56,729 nt of DNA from a bacterium (GTDB taxonomy: Bacteria; JAHJDO01). Position numbers and translations under genes: made by a program. Positions 15,876 through 23,864 of this stretch are shown piece after piece (the first letter of the stretch is position 1; each line of letters opens with the position of its first letter). Under the pieces are notes generated by a model, which saw only the letters and a list, made by a program, of their open reading frames with translations, did no database searches and was not told the DNA's origin. The stretch covers positions 1 to 56,729 of the forward strand of contig JAUSPT010000036.1 of assembly GCA_030652805.1 (NCBI GenBank), read 5' to 3'.

Positions 15876-17281
15876 TGGTTAAGAATCCTAAGCAGTCTCC
15901 ATTTATAATACTCTCTGTGATTTCAGATACTCTAATGACTGCAGTATCCTTCTTATTAGCCTATTATATTCGCTTTTACATACACAAGGTTCCTGCAGAA
16001 TACATTCCTGCTTTCCATCCTTATCTAAAACTGCTGATAATTGTAATCCCTATCTGGCTGATATCGCTTTCATATCACGGATTGTATAAACAGAGAAATT
16101 CTTTCATTTCGCCGATTGATAAAGTATATCTCATCTTTAAAGCAGTCCTGTTTGCCACTCTGGTTTTAATGGCTATAACATTCCTGTACCGCCAGTTTTC
16201 TTATTCCAGATTAACATTCGGGTATGCTTCTGCCTTTAACTTCCTGTGTATTACGCTTATGAGCATGGCGATCAGAAAAATACAGATAGCAGCTATAAAG
16301 AGAGGCTTTGGCATTAGAAATGTAATCATTGTCGGCACGGATGAAACCGCAAAAGCAATAGCGTTCAAAATCCAGAAGCATATTGCGCTGGGTTATAAAA
16401 TAATCGGGTATATTTCAGATAAGGAAATTACTTCTTCGGAAAGCAAAAATAATCCGGAAATTTTAGGAGGGATCTCTGAAATCCCTGAAATAGCGAGAGA
16501 GAAAAACATTGATAAAATCATCTTTGCATCGCCTAATGTGTCAAACAAGGACACCTTGGACATCATATTAAAATGTACCGAGCTGAACGTAGATTTCACC
16601 ATTGTGCCGGGCCTGTATGAAATTGTAACAAGCAAAGTAAATGTAGATGACATAGACGGCATACCTGTAATAGGGCTTAAGGAATCCCCTCTTCAGGGTT
16701 TCAATCTTTTCCTGAAAAGAGCCTTTGACCTGATATTGTCCGCTATCCTGCTGATCATACTTTCACCTTTATTATTAGCTCTTTTAATAGCTATAAAGCT
16801 GAATTCAAAGGGGCCGGTATTGTACAAGCAGGAGAGAGTCGGTCAGGACAATCAGATTTTTACTATGTATAAATTTCGGTCAATGCGTATGGACGCTGAA
16901 GAACATACTGGCCCTGTATGGGCGCAGGAAAAGGACCCGAGACGGACTAAAGTTGGCTCGTTTATGCGAAAGATGAGCTTTGATGAACTTCCACAGCTTT
17001 TGAATATAATCAGGGGAAATATGAGTCTTATTGGCCCGAGACCAGAGAGACCATTCTTTGTAGAACAGTTTAAGAATGATATACTGGGGTATATGTCAAG
17101 ACACAGGATAAAACCGGGCATAACAGGATGGGCGCAGGTAAACGGACTAAGGGGGAATACATCAATTGCAGAAAGAACCAAATACGACCTGTACTATATT
17201 GAGAACTGGTCTATAGCCTTTGACCTGAAAATCCTTGTAAGAACAATTCTGGAGTTCTGTTTTCATAAACATGCATACTAG
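15875..17281 (+). CDS. Undecaprenyl-phosphate sugar phosphotransferase (WcaJ/WbaP type)
   Basis: A 468-residue polyisoprenyl-phosphate hexose-1-phosphate transferase that starts an exopolysaccharide or O-antigen repeat unit on the inner membrane. Four N-terminal membrane segments (residues ~10-130) precede a CoA-binding-like Rossmann region (NVIIVGTDETAKAIAFKI). The catalytic C-terminal domain has a membrane segment (FDLILSAILLIILSPLLLA), YKQERVGQDNQIFTMYKFRSM, SFDELPQLLNIIRGNMS-LIGPRPE and the final KPGITGWAQVNGLRG. It is coupled to the GT1 gene by TAATG overlap. A dispersed repeat starts eight bases after its stop. Confidence 0.93.
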   Translation: MVKNPKQSPFIILSVISDTLMTAVSFLLAYYIRFYIHKVPAEYIPAFHPYLKLLIIVIPIWLISLSYHGLYKQRNSFISPIDKVYLIFKAVLFATLVLMAITFLYRQFSYSRLTFGYASAFNFLCITLMSMAIRKIQIAAIKRGFGIRNVIIVGTDETAKAIAFKIQKHIALGYKIIGYISDKEITSSESKNNPEILGGISEIPEIAREKNIDKIIFASPNVSNKDTLDIILKCTELNVDFTIVPGLYEIVTSKVNVDDIDGIPVIGLKESPLQGFNLFLKRAFDLILSAILLIILSPLLLALLIAIKLNSKGPVLYKQERVGQDNQIFTMYKFRSMRMDAEEHTGPVWAQEKDPRRTKVGSFMRKMSFDELPQLLNIIRGNMSLIGPRPERPFFVEQFKNDILGYMSRHRIKPGITGWAQVNGLRGNTSIAERTKYDLYYIENWSIAFDLKILVRTILEFCFHKHAY

Positions 17282-17288
17282 TAAAAGC

Positions 17289-17423
17289 AAATTCGAAGCA
17301 CTAAGCACGAAATACGAAACAATATCAAATAACAGAAATCTAAATGTCCAAAACGATATTTTGAATTTCAAAAATTTGAATTTTGAATTTGTTTCGGATT
17401 TCAATATTTGGATTTTGAATTTT
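17289..17423 (+). repeat. AT-rich dispersed repeat, copy B (full length)
   Basis: Same element as copy A, in plus orientation: AATTCGAAGCACTAAGC, ACGAAATACGAAACAATAT, a central CAAAACGATATTTTG turn and TTTGTTTCGGATTTC. It lies between the sugar phosphotransferase gene and the sigma-54-like promoter of the S23 gene. The repeat unit's AATACGAAACARTAT segment also resembles the first codons of the S23 gene (AATACGAAACAGTATGA). Confidence 0.85.
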
Positions 17424-17435
17424 ATCTTAAAGTTT

Positions 17436-17450
17436 TGGCATGGAATTTGC
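17436..17450 (+). promoter_or_regulatory. Sigma-54-type promoter candidate for the S23 gene
   Basis: TGGCATGGAATTTGC matches the -24/-12 consensus TGGCACG-N4-TTGC at all but one position. The GG (17437-17438) and GC (17449-17450) are ten bases apart as required. Transcription would start near 17462, about 15 bases before the ATG at 17477. No enhancer-binding-protein gene is near. Confidence 0.6.
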
Positions 17451-17476
17451 TTATTTACTATGGTGGGCAAAAGAAA

Positions 17477-17833
17477 ATGAAAAATACGAAACAGTATGAC
17501 TTAGAAGATCGCACTCTTGAGTTTGCAAGAAGAGTGAGGACATTTATAAAGAAATTACCAAAAACGATAGCAAACATCGAGGATGGGAAACAGCTTGTTA
17601 GATCATCTGGTTCAGTTGGCGCAAATTATATTGAAGCCAATGAATCATTAAGTAAAAAAGATTTTGCAATGAGAGTTAAGATCTGTCGAAAAGAAGCCAA
17701 AGAAAGCAGTTATTGGCTAAATTTGATAGATATAAGTAACAATGTTGAGCATGAAAAAGAAAGAAAAAATTTAATACAAGAATCTTCAGAACTCACAAAT
17801 ATTTTCGGCGCAATTCTGAGAGGAATGAAATAG
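17477..17833 (+). CDS. Four-helix bundle protein (S23, 23S rRNA-intervening-sequence type)
   Basis: A 118-residue protein of the S23/IVP family. It starts MKNTKQYDLEDRTLEFARRV and continues RTFIKKLPKT, GKQLVRSSGSVGANYIEAN and the C-terminal KEAKESSYWLNLI, the family's core motifs. Members form pentameric four-helix bundles and were first seen in 23S rRNA intervening sequences; here it stands alone between protein genes. The ATG at 17477 fits the family start, although the frame is open upstream. It is flanked by dispersed-repeat copy B on the left and partial copy E on the right. Its stop overlaps the next GTG (TAGTG). Confidence 0.9.
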   Translation: MKNTKQYDLEDRTLEFARRVRTFIKKLPKTIANIEDGKQLVRSSGSVGANYIEANESLSKKDFAMRVKICRKEAKESSYWLNLIDISNNVEHEKERKNLIQESSELTNIFGAILRGMK

Positions 17834-20800
17834 TGTTTAGAAAATTTGGAAATTTGAATTTGGGATTTGTTTCGAATTTCGGATTTCGGATTTCGGATTT
17901 TCCTAGTAGAATTTGTTTAAACTTTCTCATTTGTAGTTTAACGCTTATTTCTTGTCTGACGTTTAGTAATAACGCCCATGCCTGGACCCAGACCGACTGG
18001 TCGGGCGGGGATTCGCAGTTTTTCTGGTATGACACCACGCGCTACGATACAGCTGTTAATATAGATGACACCTGTGTGATAAATAGCGATAAATCCATAT
18101 CAATCATCAACGCAGGTGAGAGTGCCGATATTGACACAGGTGTGCTGCTTTCTTCCACGTTTGACGCTGACTCGCCTGTTGTGTGGAAAACAATAGAATG
18201 GAATAATCCGAGCACATCAACTGCCCCATACGAAAGAGGAGATTCGCGGTTAAGAAAGGACGAGACGGATGGTCTTGTAGCTCTATGGCATTTTGACGAG
18301 GGAGAGGATTTAACAGGCGGAACAAGCGCGGATGATTCTACAGTGTATGATGAATCAACAAATACCAACACAGGCATTGTCTACGGATGCGTATGGGGAA
18401 ACGCGTCAGAGGATTCAGCGGTTTTTCAGAGCGCGTTGAGCTTTGATGGAAGTAATGATTATGTAAATATTGGGAATGATGCAAGTATCCGAATGGGTAC
18501 ACAAGATTGGACTACAGAGGCTTGGATATACTTAGCTAGTACTCCAGTGAGTAACTATACTGGAATCGTAGGACCAAATTCTATAAGTACTGGCAGCAAA
18601 GCATATCTATTCTCCATTCTGACTACAAGAAAAATACATATTTTTGTTGGAGATGGGTCTGGCGTTTGGGCTTTAAACCTTACGAGTGATGACGCTATTC
18701 CATTAAATACCTGGACACATGTTGCTGTGACTATTGACAGAGATGGGACTTGTTATATGTATATAAATGGCAGCCAAAATGGAAGCACGTCTATGAGCAA
18801 TTCAGTTGATATAAATGGAACTAATACTTATTACATAGGAATGGGAGATGGTGGTGCAAAAATAACTGGCGCAATTGACGAAGTTGCTATCTACAGCCGG
18901 GCAAAAACAGCTGAGGAGATCTTGCAGGACGCGCAGGGCACGCAGATGCGCTTCAGGACGCAGACAACCTCAAGTATTCTTGACGGAACCGGCGCTGACA
19001 GCCCGATAGGTCTGTGGCATTTTGATAATCTGGAGAACAGTTCTACGTCAATAGTTGCTTATGATTCATCAGTATATGGAAATAATGGAGACTTTAGTGG
19101 CGCAGGAGAACCTGCTTGGTATCAATGGGGAATGTTTGGAAAGTGCGTAGAGTTTGATGGGTCGGACGATTATGTAAGCTGTGTTAATGTTAATAGCAGT
19201 GTAAAGAATGCGGAGTTCTGGGTTAAAGCTGATAATACAAGCCAGTCTTTATTGGAATTTAATACTTCGGATACTGTGTATGTCTTGTCTGGAACACTTA
19301 AGGCTCCAAATTTAACGTCTCCGACTTTTTATGTTAATGGAAGTGAAAGCACAACGCTTACCACTAGTTGGTCACATGTAGCAATAAATTACGATACTGG
19401 TATAAATGCGAGCGCATTCAACATAGGAAAAGCAGGCTCGACCTATTTTGCCGGCTTAATAGATGAGGTCGGACTTTATAATTATGTTCGCACAGCTGAC
19501 CAGATTGCAATAGACGCGCGGGGCGGTCATCCATGGTCGCCTTGGTCTCCGTATTACAAGAATGCGGACATAGATGATATTGTGCTTTTTGCGGATGATT
19601 TTAATGACGGAGTAGTTGGAAGCGACTGGACAGCATATGAAGACGGGACCTGGCATATAGACAATATTGCTGACGATACAGGGTTTCTTCAGATAAGCGG
19701 TCTAAGCGCAAGCGCAGGTGATACTGCTATTATTATTGCAGATAATACAAACTGGTATGATGAGCAGGTAGAGGCAAAGGTAAAGATAAAGACAGCAGGA
19801 GGAAAGTCGGGTATTATCTATAGAAAAGGTACTGGATCTAATTATGGTTATGTAGCGTATTTAGAGCAGGGAAGTGGAGTAAAGGCGTATTCAATGGACG
19901 CTACCGGTCTAGCTACCTCAAAAGGCAGTTCAAGCATGACAATTAATACAAACACATGGTATACGCTAAAGGTAACTTCCGACGGCACCAATGACAGAGT
20001 ATATGTTGATGATGCAGAGAAGATCAGTTTTTCCAATACTTCAACGTATAAAGCTAAGGCAGGATTATATGCAGAGAACAATACTGTTTTTGACGACTTC
20101 AAGGTTTTTCCAATAGACCGCTACTGCCACTATGAAGCAACACTGACGGATAATATAAATAATGACACTACTCCGTATCTCTACTGGGTTAGACTGAGTT
20201 ATGAGGAGACAACAAGTGATGACAGTATATGGAGCAGGATTATTCAGGACAGGCATACATATTCAACGCTTACTCCAAGGGATACTAGTATAACACCAGC
20301 TGAGTTTAATTATACGGATATAGATGGCGCAGACACAGTTTGGTGCTACAACCTGGAGAATTATGATAACCAAGGCGATAATATAGGTGTTCCTAATGGC
20401 GCTATAACAGTCAATGTGGCTACTCCGACAACAGCTTCAAGAGTAGATCTCAGACTCGGTATAAGAAAGACAACCGCGGTTAACTATCCAGACGAGTGGC
20501 CTGAGGATATAGATGACTACACGTGGAGTGACTGGAGACAGTATGCAAGCGGTGAGGGTTACGAAGGAACGGCAGAAGGAGATACTATAACATGGACACT
20601 GACCTATTCAACTTCAGATCTCGCAACAGATTTTGCCACAGAAGGAGGATATATTCTACAGTCAAGAGCTGTATCAAGTACTGGAGGAACAGAACCAGCT
20701 CCAACAAACTTCAAGCCCAATGATGATAATGACAGGCGCGATACAGCAATAATATATATGATGAGGGACATCACACCGCCAGGGGCTGCAAATACTACAG

Positions 20801-22170
20801 GAGGAGTGGACGGCACAGTATCTGTATCAGGATATACCAGTACTGTCTGTGCAAATAGCGCGACCAATACATTGTGGACAAATGTGGGTGTAAAGGGAAT
20901 CCTAAGTTACCCTGAAAGTACCACATGTACGTCCTACAGAGATAATACCGAATATGTCTGGTTTAATATTGAAAGTTCAGCGGATGATTCAGGCATAAGG
21001 GTAAAGGTTTCGGACCAGAACCAAGCATCAGGCAGAACAAGTGACTGTTCAGATCTGGATGAAGATGATACAAGTATAAGATACAGATATTCATTGGATG
21101 GTGGAACTACATGGAACGCGTCAGAATTATTAACTGGCATAAGCGCTGATATAGCAGAATGGGCGTTTGCTGACACGAATGTGTGGACGGATAGATATAT
21201 GGTTATACAAGCTAATGATGCTCTTGCCGAAACTAAACCCAGTGACGACAGTGCAGATGATTTGAGTTTGGGTCTTTACCGCTGTTCAATAGGCACAATT
21301 GCGCCTGCAAGCAGTACAAAAGGAGAGAATGTTCTTATCCAGTTTGCTCAAAAGGATAAAGCAGGGAATTGGGGATATTCGCACAGAGCAGCCACCTATT
21401 ACGCAACTCAAACTTCCGGTTGTTCTACTACAGGCAAAGGATATTACATTAATGTTGACTTATTAGCGCCAGACCCAAGAATCACAGCGGGTCCGAGAGA
21501 AGCGAATTACTCAACATCCGCAAGTTTCGAGTTTGATGATAATTCTGCCGATGACAGCCCGCTGCTCTCTGCGTTCAAGACAATGCTGCAGCAGGGAAGC
21601 GCAAAAGCTACACCTGATGATGTTAGCGCCAGTTACAGATCATGGACCTCTTATCAGCCGTGGTCCCCGACATCAGATGAAGGCTCAGCAACATTTACAG
21701 ATTTAAGCACTACCGCTGCTCAAAATTGGTACAGGTGTTTTGTCATGGCAAAGGATGAAGCGCTTAATGAATGCGATGGCGCAGACAGCGCATCATATAT
21801 ATTTCAGTGTCTTACTCCTGCGCCAGATACTATAATCTATTCAGGAGCATTTGGCATAATAACTGACGATGACGGCAATTACAGTACGACATTTAAGTTT
21901 AAAGGAGAAGGTGGAAATAACACAGGATATGAGTATAGGTATTGCACAGATGGCTCTTCATGGACTGGCTGGTCCGGTACAGCAGAATATCCTTATTCAG
22001 TAACAAGCTATGGAAATTACACATTTAGAGTACAGGCTAGAAACTTGACAGGAGGCGTGGTAGATCCAACCCCTGCCTCAGTTACCTTCACAATTGAAGA
22101 TCCTGCTCATCCTTCAGCCATCGCTCCTCCAGGCGATCCTGTGAAGTACTGGAGAGAAGAAAGCGAATAG
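17833..22170 (+). CDS. Giant secreted LamG-domain protein
   Basis: A 1445-residue secreted protein. After a charged stretch, FLICSLTLISCLTFSNNAHA ends a signal peptide near residue 50. LamG/concanavalin-like domains start near residues 145 (LVALWHFDEG) and 389 (IGLWHFD). A third beta-sandwich (about 586-770, ADDFNDGVVGSDW to VFDDFKVF) resembles DUF1080-type glycan-binding folds. The rest is repetitive Ig/fibronectin-like sequence. No LPxTG or PEP-CTERM anchor is seen. The only in-frame start that reaches the signal peptide is non-ATG; GTG at 17833 overlaps the S23 stop. Residues ~2-24 are coded by dispersed-repeat copy E, so the true start may be a later TTG or GTG. A role in surface adhesion or glycan binding is inferred. 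Confidence 0.8.
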   Translation: MFRKFGNLNLGFVSNFGFRISDFPSRICLNFLICSLTLISCLTFSNNAHAWTQTDWSGGDSQFFWYDTTRYDTAVNIDDTCVINSDKSISIINAGESADIDTGVLLSSTFDADSPVVWKTIEWNNPSTSTAPYERGDSRLRKDETDGLVALWHFDEGEDLTGGTSADDSTVYDESTNTNTGIVYGCVWGNASEDSAVFQSALSFDGSNDYVNIGNDASIRMGTQDWTTEAWIYLASTPVSNYTGIVGPNSISTGSKAYLFSILTTRKIHIFVGDGSGVWALNLTSDDAIPLNTWTHVAVTIDRDGTCYMYINGSQNGSTSMSNSVDINGTNTYYIGMGDGGAKITGAIDEVAIYSRAKTAEEILQDAQGTQMRFRTQTTSSILDGTGADSPIGLWHFDNLENSSTSIVAYDSSVYGNNGDFSGAGEPAWYQWGMFGKCVEFDGSDDYVSCVNVNSSVKNAEFWVKADNTSQSLLEFNTSDTVYVLSGTLKAPNLTSPTFYVNGSESTTLTTSWSHVAINYDTGINASAFNIGKAGSTYFAGLIDEVGLYNYVRTADQIAIDARGGHPWSPWSPYYKNADIDDIVLFADDFNDGVVGSDWTAYEDGTWHIDNIADDTGFLQISGLSASAGDTAIIIADNTNWYDEQVEAKVKIKTAGGKSGIIYRKGTGSNYGYVAYLEQGSGVKAYSMDATGLATSKGSSSMTINTNTWYTLKVTSDGTNDRVYVDDAEKISFSNTSTYKAKAGLYAENNTVFDDFKVFPIDRYCHYEATLTDNINNDTTPYLYWVRLSYEETTSDDSIWSRIIQDRHTYSTLTPRDTSITPAEFNYTDIDGADTVWCYNLENYDNQGDNIGVPNGAITVNVATPTTASRVDLRLGIRKTTAVNYPDEWPEDIDDYTWSDWRQYASGEGYEGTAEGDTITWTLTYSTSDLATDFATEGGYILQSRAVSSTGGTEPAPTNFKPNDDNDRRDTAIIYMMRDITPPGAANTTGGVDGTVSVSGYTSTVCANSATNTLWTNVGVKGILSYPESTTCTSYRDNTEYVWFNIESSADDSGIRVKVSDQNQASGRTSDCSDLDEDDTSIRYRYSLDGGTTWNASELLTGISADIAEWAFADTNVWTDRYMVIQANDALAETKPSDDSADDLSLGLYRCSIGTIAPASSTKGENVLIQFAQKDKAGNWGYSHRAATYYATQTSGCSTTGKGYYINVDLLAPDPRITAGPREANYSTSASFEFDDNSADDSPLLSAFKTMLQQGSAKATPDDVSASYRSWTSYQPWSPTSDEGSATFTDLSTTAAQNWYRCFVMAKDEALNECDGADSASYIFQCLTPAPDTIIYSGAFGIITDDDGNYSTTFKFKGEGGNNTGYEYRYCTDGSSWTGWSGTAEYPYSVTSYGNYTFRVQARNLTGGVVDPTPASVTFTIEDPAHPSAIAPPGDPVKYWREESE
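17840..17901 (+). repeat. AT-rich dispersed repeat, copy E (3' half only)
   Basis: This matches the second half of the repeat: AATTTGAATTTGGGATTTG, TTTCGAATTTCGG, with the GGATTTC unit repeated in tandem. It lies within the N-terminal codons of the giant LamG gene and directly follows the S23 gene. Confidence 0.75.
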
Positions 22171-22178
22171 GTAAGGAC

Positions 22179-22244
22179 AAATCCGAAGCACTAAGCACGA
22201 AATCCGAAACAATATCAAATTACCAAAATACAAATGCTCAAAAC
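22179..22244 (+). repeat. AT-rich dispersed repeat, copy C (5' half only)
   Basis: AATCCGAAGCACTAAGC, ACGAAATCCGAAACAATAT and CCAAAATACAAATGCTCAAA match the first half of copies B and D. The match stops at the central CAAAAC. It lies nine bases after the giant LamG stop and just before the second copy of the RNA element. Confidence 0.8.
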
Positions 22245-22261
22245 AATAAATGTATGGATGC

Positions 22262-22351
22262 GAGGTGTATGTTGAGCCTGCCAGCTCCAGTACGTCGTAA
22301 GGGAGACAGGAGAGTGTTTGCTGCGGAGACGAGACATATACTGAGCAGACA
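22262..22351 (+). ncRNA. Candidate structured RNA element, copy 2
   Basis: Same length as copy 1 (14633-14722), with nine substitutions and no gap. The outer helix is GGTGTATG (22264-22271) with CATATACT (22335-22342): relative to copy 1, one G-U becomes A-U, one U-G becomes U-A and one G-C becomes G-U. TCC replaces TTT opposite GGAG, turning G-U into G-C. It precedes the hicB promoter by about 40 bases. Confidence 0.55.
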
Positions 22352-22390
22352 CTTAGAGATTATAAAATTAGTAATTAAAAATTAAGTTTT

Positions 22391-22400
22391 ATGTTATAAT
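22391..22400 (+). promoter_or_regulatory. Extended -10 promoter candidate for hicBA
   Basis: ATGTTATAAT gives a TG-N-TATAAT extended -10, with TATAAT at 22395-22400 and no recognisable -35. Transcription would begin near 22407, about 25 bases before the hicB ATG. HicB proteins usually autoregulate such a promoter. Confidence 0.5.
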
Positions 22401-22431
22401 TAAAATGAAATTAAGAAAAGGAGTGAATTCT

Positions 22432-22644
22432 ATGAAATATATAGTCCATATAGAGCAGGATGAAGATGGAGTTTTTGTAGCTGAATGTCCAAGTCTGCCT
22501 GGATGCATTTCTCAAGGCAGCTCAAGAGAAAAAGCCGAAGAAAACATAAAGGATGCTATTAAAGGATATCTTGAGAGTTTAAAAAAACATGGAGAACCTG
22601 TTCCGCTTGGAATTACAGAAGAGATAGTTGAGGTTGCTGTATGA
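22432..22644 (+). CDS. hicB: HicB-type antitoxin
   Basis: A 70-residue HicB. The partially degenerate RNase-H-like fold shows MKYIVHIEQDEDGVFVAECPSLPG-CISQG, then EENIKDAIKGYLESL. I use the ATG at 22432 because AAGGAG lies eight bases upstream (22418-22423); a longer frame begins at 22405. It ends with a 4-base overlap with hicA (ATGA). HicB binds and neutralises HicA. It has no separate C-terminal DNA-binding domain, as in the short HicB class. Confidence 0.92.
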   Translation: MKYIVHIEQDEDGVFVAECPSLPGCISQGSSREKAEENIKDAIKGYLESLKKHGEPVPLGITEEIVEVAV

Positions 22645-22868
22645 GCAGGTTACCTGTGGTATCAGGTAAGGACGTTACAAAGGCTTTTTCGAAGATTGGT
22701 TATGAGCTGGACCATCAAACAGGCAGCCATATGATCCTTAGAAGAAATGTTTTTCCATACAGAAGATTGACAATTCCCAGTCATAAAGAAATTGCCAAGG
22801 GAACCTTGAGAGCAATAATCAGGCAAGCTGGACTGACCGTAGAAGAATTCATCAAGCTAATCAAATAA
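22641..22868 (+). CDS. hicA: HicA-type mRNA interferase
   Basis: A 75-residue HicA with the double-stranded-RNA-binding-like fold: VVSGKDVTKAFSKIGYELDHQTGSHMILRR, with the catalytic His in GSHMIL, then LTIPSHKEIAKGTLRAIIRQAGLTVEEF. It is of usual length. It overlaps hicB by 4 bases, the standard type II toxin-antitoxin order for HicBA when the antitoxin comes first. Confidence 0.93.
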   Translation: MSRLPVVSGKDVTKAFSKIGYELDHQTGSHMILRRNVFPYRRLTIPSHKEIAKGTLRAIIRQAGLTVEEFIKLIK

Positions 22869-22876
22869 TTAGCTTT

Positions 22877-22887
22877 TATGCTATAAT
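22877..22887 (+). promoter_or_regulatory. Extended -10 promoter candidate for galE-like gene
   Basis: TATGCTATAAT contains TG-N-TATAAT (TATAAT at 22882-22887) and mirrors the TATGTTATAAT before hicB. A strong AGAGGAGGAAG ribosome-binding site follows before the ATG at 22923. No -35 is seen. Confidence 0.5.
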
Positions 22888-22922
22888 TACGAAAATTAAA
22901 AAAAGAGGAGGAAGTTTTTTTT

Positions 22923-23864
22923 ATGAAAATATTAGTAACGGGCGGAGCGGGATTTATAGGTTCGCATATTGCGGACAGATTGATTGATGAAGGTCATCAG
23001 GTCGTAATAGTGGATAATCTCTCAACTGGAAAAGAGGAAAATATTAATCCAAAAGCGGTATTCTACAACCTTGATATCCGTAGTAGGGGCCCGGCGCGCC
23101 GTGCCCCTACATTGGAACATGTATTCAAAAAGGAAAGACCTGATTGCGTTGACCATCATGCTGCGCAGATGAGTGTCGCAGTATCAATGAAAAAACCTGT
23201 TTTTGATGCGGACGTTAATATACTGGGAGGAATTAACATCCTGCAAAACTGCGTAAAATATAACACGAAGAAAATAGTTTTCGCATCCTCAGGCGGGACT
23301 GTTTACGGAGAGGCAGAAAATGTTCCCACAACAGAAAACGAGCCATTCTGTCCACTCTCCCCTTATGGAGTCTCCAAGCTTGCCACTGAGTATTATCTCT
23401 CATTCTATAAACATGAATATAATCTTCCTTATACAGTGCTGAGATATGGAAATGTTTACGGTCCGCGTCAGGATCCGCATGGAGAAGCCGGAGTTATAGC
23501 TATCTTTATAAAAGCCATGCTTACAGGCAAAAAACCGACAATATTCGGCAAAGGCGATTGCGTTAGAGATTATGTATATGTTGATGATATTGTGGCAGCT
23601 AATGTGTCGGCTATCAATCGGAATATATGCGGAGCTTTCAATATAGGAACTGCCGAAGGAACAGATGTCAATGAAGTATTTGGTGAGTTAAAGCGCATAA
23701 TAGATTTCCCTAAAGATTGCGAGTACGGTCCTGCCAGAGAAGGAGACCTTAAACAAAGTATCTTGTCCTTTGATAAAGCGCAAAAAACGCTTTCATGGAA
23801 ACCATGTGTCAGCTTATACAAAGGGTTTGAGAGAACAGTAGATTTCTTCAGAAGAAATGGGTAA
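22923..23864 (+). CDS. NAD-dependent sugar epimerase (GalE-like)
   Basis: A 313-residue short-chain dehydrogenase acting on nucleotide sugars. [23 protein letters not shown] is the NAD site; the catalytic [10 protein letters not shown] and YGVSK (Tyr-x-x-x-Lys) follow, with [12 protein letters not shown] later. It probably makes UDP-galactose or a related sugar for the polysaccharide genes upstream. Residues about 54-63 ([10 protein letters not shown]) are coded by a GC-rich palindrome (23083-23110) inserted between NLDIR and [11 protein letters not shown]; family members have no such segment there. The frame is kept. Its stop overlaps the oppB start by 8 bases. Confidence 0.9.
   Translation: MKILVTGGAGFIGSHIADRLIDEGHQVVIVDNLSTGKEENINPKAVFYNLDIRSRGPARRAPTLEHVFKKERPDCVDHHAAQMSVAVSMKKPVFDADVNILGGINILQNCVKYNTKKIVFASSGGTVYGEAENVPTTENEPFCPLSPYGVSKLATEYYLSFYKHEYNLPYTVLRYGNVYGPRQDPHGEAGVIAIFIKAMLTGKKPTIFGKGDCVRDYVYVDDIVAANVSAINRNICGAFNIGTAEGTDVNEVFGELKRIIDFPKDCEYGPAREGDLKQSILSFDKAQKTLSWKPCVSLYKGFERTVDFFRRNG
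23083..23110 (+). repeat. GC-rich palindrome inside the epimerase gene
   Basis: GTAGGGGC to GCCCCTAC: a 28-base palindrome with 13 of 14 pairs matched and no loop beyond the centre. It stands out in a low-GC gene, keeps the frame and codes SRGPARRAP(T). Its ends resemble the bioB palindrome, which starts GTAGAGAC. Confidence 0.9.
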
